Below, piece after piece: positions 62,853 to 64,000 of a DNA stretch of 64,000 nt. Numbering within the stretch: the stretch's first letter is position 1; the number at the start of each line of letters is the position of its first letter. Both the position numbers and the translations under genes were made by a program. Below the pieces are notes generated by a model that worked only from the letters and a program-made list of their open reading frames with translations, searched no databases and was not told where the DNA came from. Location: positions 9,920,001 through 9,984,000 of the forward strand of contig NZ_CP117522.1 in the NCBI RefSeq assembly GCF_031679605.1. Direction: 5' to 3'. This stretch comes from Streptomyces luomodiensis (lineage in GTDB: Bacteria > Actinomycetota > Actinomycetes > Streptomycetales > Streptomycetaceae).

Positions 62853-63788
62853 ATGATGGTCGATAAGCGACATCCAGGCTCGAATGGCCAGGCCGGACCG
62901 GCCGTGGTCCCCTTGTACGGCTTCCAGCCCCCGGTCGGCACGCCCTTCGGGCTGGAGGTGAGTACCGTGGAGGACTTCTTCGCCCAGCACGACGACTGGC
63001 CGTGGAACCCGCCCCGCCCGGGCCGCGCCACCTTTCACTACCTCATCGCGGTCACCGAGGGCGAGCTGCTTCATGACGTCGACCACCTCACGCAGACCGT
63101 CGCCCCCGGCCAGTGGTTGTGGGTGCGACCCGGACACACGCAGTGCTGGCATCCGCCCGGCACCGCCCGCGGCCCGTTCATCTTGTTCGAACCGGACGTC
63201 CTGACACCCGGCACCGCCCGCCTGCTGGCCCCGCTCACCTCGCACGAAGCTCCCGCCGTGCTGAAGCCGCACACCGACGACGCCGCGTGGCTTGAGCAGA
63301 CGGCGCTCCAGCTCCTCGACGAACACCGGGCGCTCGGCCGCCGCCCCCTCGATGTCCACCATGCCCTGCGGCGCAGTCTGCTCGAGTCGCTGCTGCTGCG
63401 CCTGGCCAACGCCCCCGGCATCACCGCCACGGGCGCGGCGACGGCCGGTATGGGCCGTGGTGATACCTACGGCCGGTTCGCGGACGCACTGGAGCTGCAC
63501 TTCCGCGAACTGCACCGGGCGGCGGACTACGCCGAGCTGCTCGGCTGCTCGGTCCGCACCCTCAGCCGCGCCGCCCGGGAGGCCACCGGCAAAGGGGTGC
63601 GTGACCTCATCGACGAGCGGCGCCTGCTCGAAGCCCGGCGCCTGCTGGGAGGTGCCCGGTGGGATGCCCGGAGTGTAGCCGCTCATCTCGGCTTCTCCGA
63701 TACCGCGAACTTTGGCCGCTTCTTCCGCGGCCGCACCGGCCTCACCCCGGGTGCCTTCGCGGCCAGAGAAGACACGACCGGTCCGTGA
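62853..63788 (+). CDS. AraC family transcriptional regulator
   Basis: ATG 62853 or the adjacent ATG 62856 starts a 311-residue protein (RHPGSNGQAGPAVVPLYGFQ). The N-terminal cupin-like sensor (FHYLIAVTEGELLHDVDHLT, PGQWLWVRPGHTQCW) is followed by a C-terminal pair of helix-turn-helices (ADYAELLGCSVRTLSRAARE, SVAAHLGFSDTANFGRFFRG). It is divergent from the MmcQ/YjbR pair and convergent with a dehydrogenase gene. Activation of either by a small ligand is plausible. Confidence 0.9.
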   Translation: MMVDKRHPGSNGQAGPAVVPLYGFQPPVGTPFGLEVSTVEDFFAQHDDWPWNPPRPGRATFHYLIAVTEGELLHDVDHLTQTVAPGQWLWVRPGHTQCWHPPGTARGPFILFEPDVLTPGTARLLAPLTSHEAPAVLKPHTDDAAWLEQTALQLLDEHRALGRRPLDVHHALRRSLLESLLLRLANAPGITATGAATAGMGRGDTYGRFADALELHFRELHRAADYAELLGCSVRTLSRAAREATGKGVRDLIDERRLLEARRLLGGARWDARSVAAHLGFSDTANFGRFFRGRTGLTPGAFAAREDTTGP

Positions 63789-63818
63789 CCGGCGTGCGGC
63801 GCCCCGCATGCTCGCCGC

Positions 63819-64000
63819 TCAGTCGTTCAGGACAACGACGTGCTTGCCCGGGATGGTGCCGGACTCGACGTCGGCCTGGGCGTCCCGGACCTGTTCCAGA
63901 CCGTGGTAGACCTTCGCGACCGGAGCCGTGAGGCGCCCATCGGCCAGGGCCTGGAGCTGGCGGGCGAAGACATCGGACGGCAGGTCGGTGGCCTGGCCCC
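63819..64000 (-). CDS. Zinc-binding dehydrogenase/quinone oxidoreductase, C-terminal end (continues past window)
   Basis: The last 60 codons read LPSDVFARQLQALADGRLTA-PVAKVYHGLEQVRDAQADVE and end GTIPGKHVVVLND before TGA. This is the closing helix-strand of medium-chain dehydrogenases (A..DVESG.IPGKHVVV). Nothing before this can be seen. It is convergent with the AraC gene, 30 nt between stops. Confidence 0.8.
   Translation of the reverse strand, partial: GQATDLPSDVFARQLQALADGRLTAPVAKVYHGLEQVRDAQADVESGTIPGKHVVVLND

Noticed and set aside
1..64000. CRISPR arrays, rRNA and tRNA genes
   Set aside because: No regularly spaced repeats, rRNA cores or cloverleaf sequences were recognised on reading; a tRNAscan/Infernal run would settle small RNAs.

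Overview
The window is high-GC actinobacterial DNA. Codon use, GGAGG-type ribosome sites, ATGA stop/start overlaps, and the mix of ROK, TetR, GntR and AraC regulators with secreted carbohydrate enzymes all point to Streptomyces or a close relative. It looks like an accessory, probably chromosome-arm, region. About half is intact metabolic cargo. The rest is insertion sequences, insertion-sequence relics and genes broken by truncation, frameshift or in-frame stop. Some single-base frameshifts could be sequencing error; truncations and chimeric junctions could not. No rRNA, tRNA or CRISPR array was seen. Gene families were recognised by eye from the translations, with no database search.

Layout. 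0-3 kb: the end of a GH2 glycosidase, then a secreted sialidase-fold/ricin-lectin enzyme and a strong terminator. 3.3-9.5 kb: a debris field with a YunG-like gene, two integrase tails around an acetyltransferase, a frameshifted nucleotidyltransferase, an IS21 relic, a frameshifted prolyl oligopeptidase, an esterase and an IS5 relic. 9.5-12.1 kb: a hypothetical gene and a divergent TetR/quinone-oxidoreductase pair. 12.2-22.8 kb: an IS481 relic cutting into a glycan-foraging operon. That operon runs solute-binding protein, two permeases, GH38 alpha-mannosidase, GH2 enzyme and broken sulfatase, facing a divergent ROK repressor. Together with the left-end enzymes it suggests scavenging of mannose-containing, possibly sulfated and sialylated, glycans.

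22.8-31.4 kb: transposon relics, then what looks like a decayed tuberactinomycin (viomycin-type) antibiotic cluster. An apparently intact viomycin phosphotransferase gene (vph) lies among broken genes for a Rieske oxygenase, an MbtH-like protein, a 2,3-diaminopropionate-type dehydrogenase and an acyl-CoA dehydrogenase. The resistance gene outlived the pathway. 31.4-36.5 kb: an epoxide hydrolase/TetR pair with two clear operators, an IS5 copy, an acetyltransferase and fused regulator/hydrolase relics. 36.5-42.9 kb: a fumarase/malic-enzyme operon, and a VOC-SDR-amidotransferase operon opposite a GntR regulator with an 18-bp inverted operator pair.

42.9-47 kb: recombinase relics and two head-to-head IS5-type units, each with a convergent accessory gene overlapping the transposase end. 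47-51 kb: a GlxA-type regulator, a lipocalin-like protein and several small broken genes. 51-54 kb: a phosphotransferase remnant abutting an IS701 element with unusually long terminal repeats, flanked directly by another IS5 copy. 54-64 kb: a secreted beta-lactamase-fold hydrolase, an unrecognised 103-residue protein, an amber-interrupted pentapeptide-repeat protein, an aldo/keto reductase, an IS30 element, two coupled MmcQ/YjbR proteins, an AraC regulator and the end of a zinc-type dehydrogenase.
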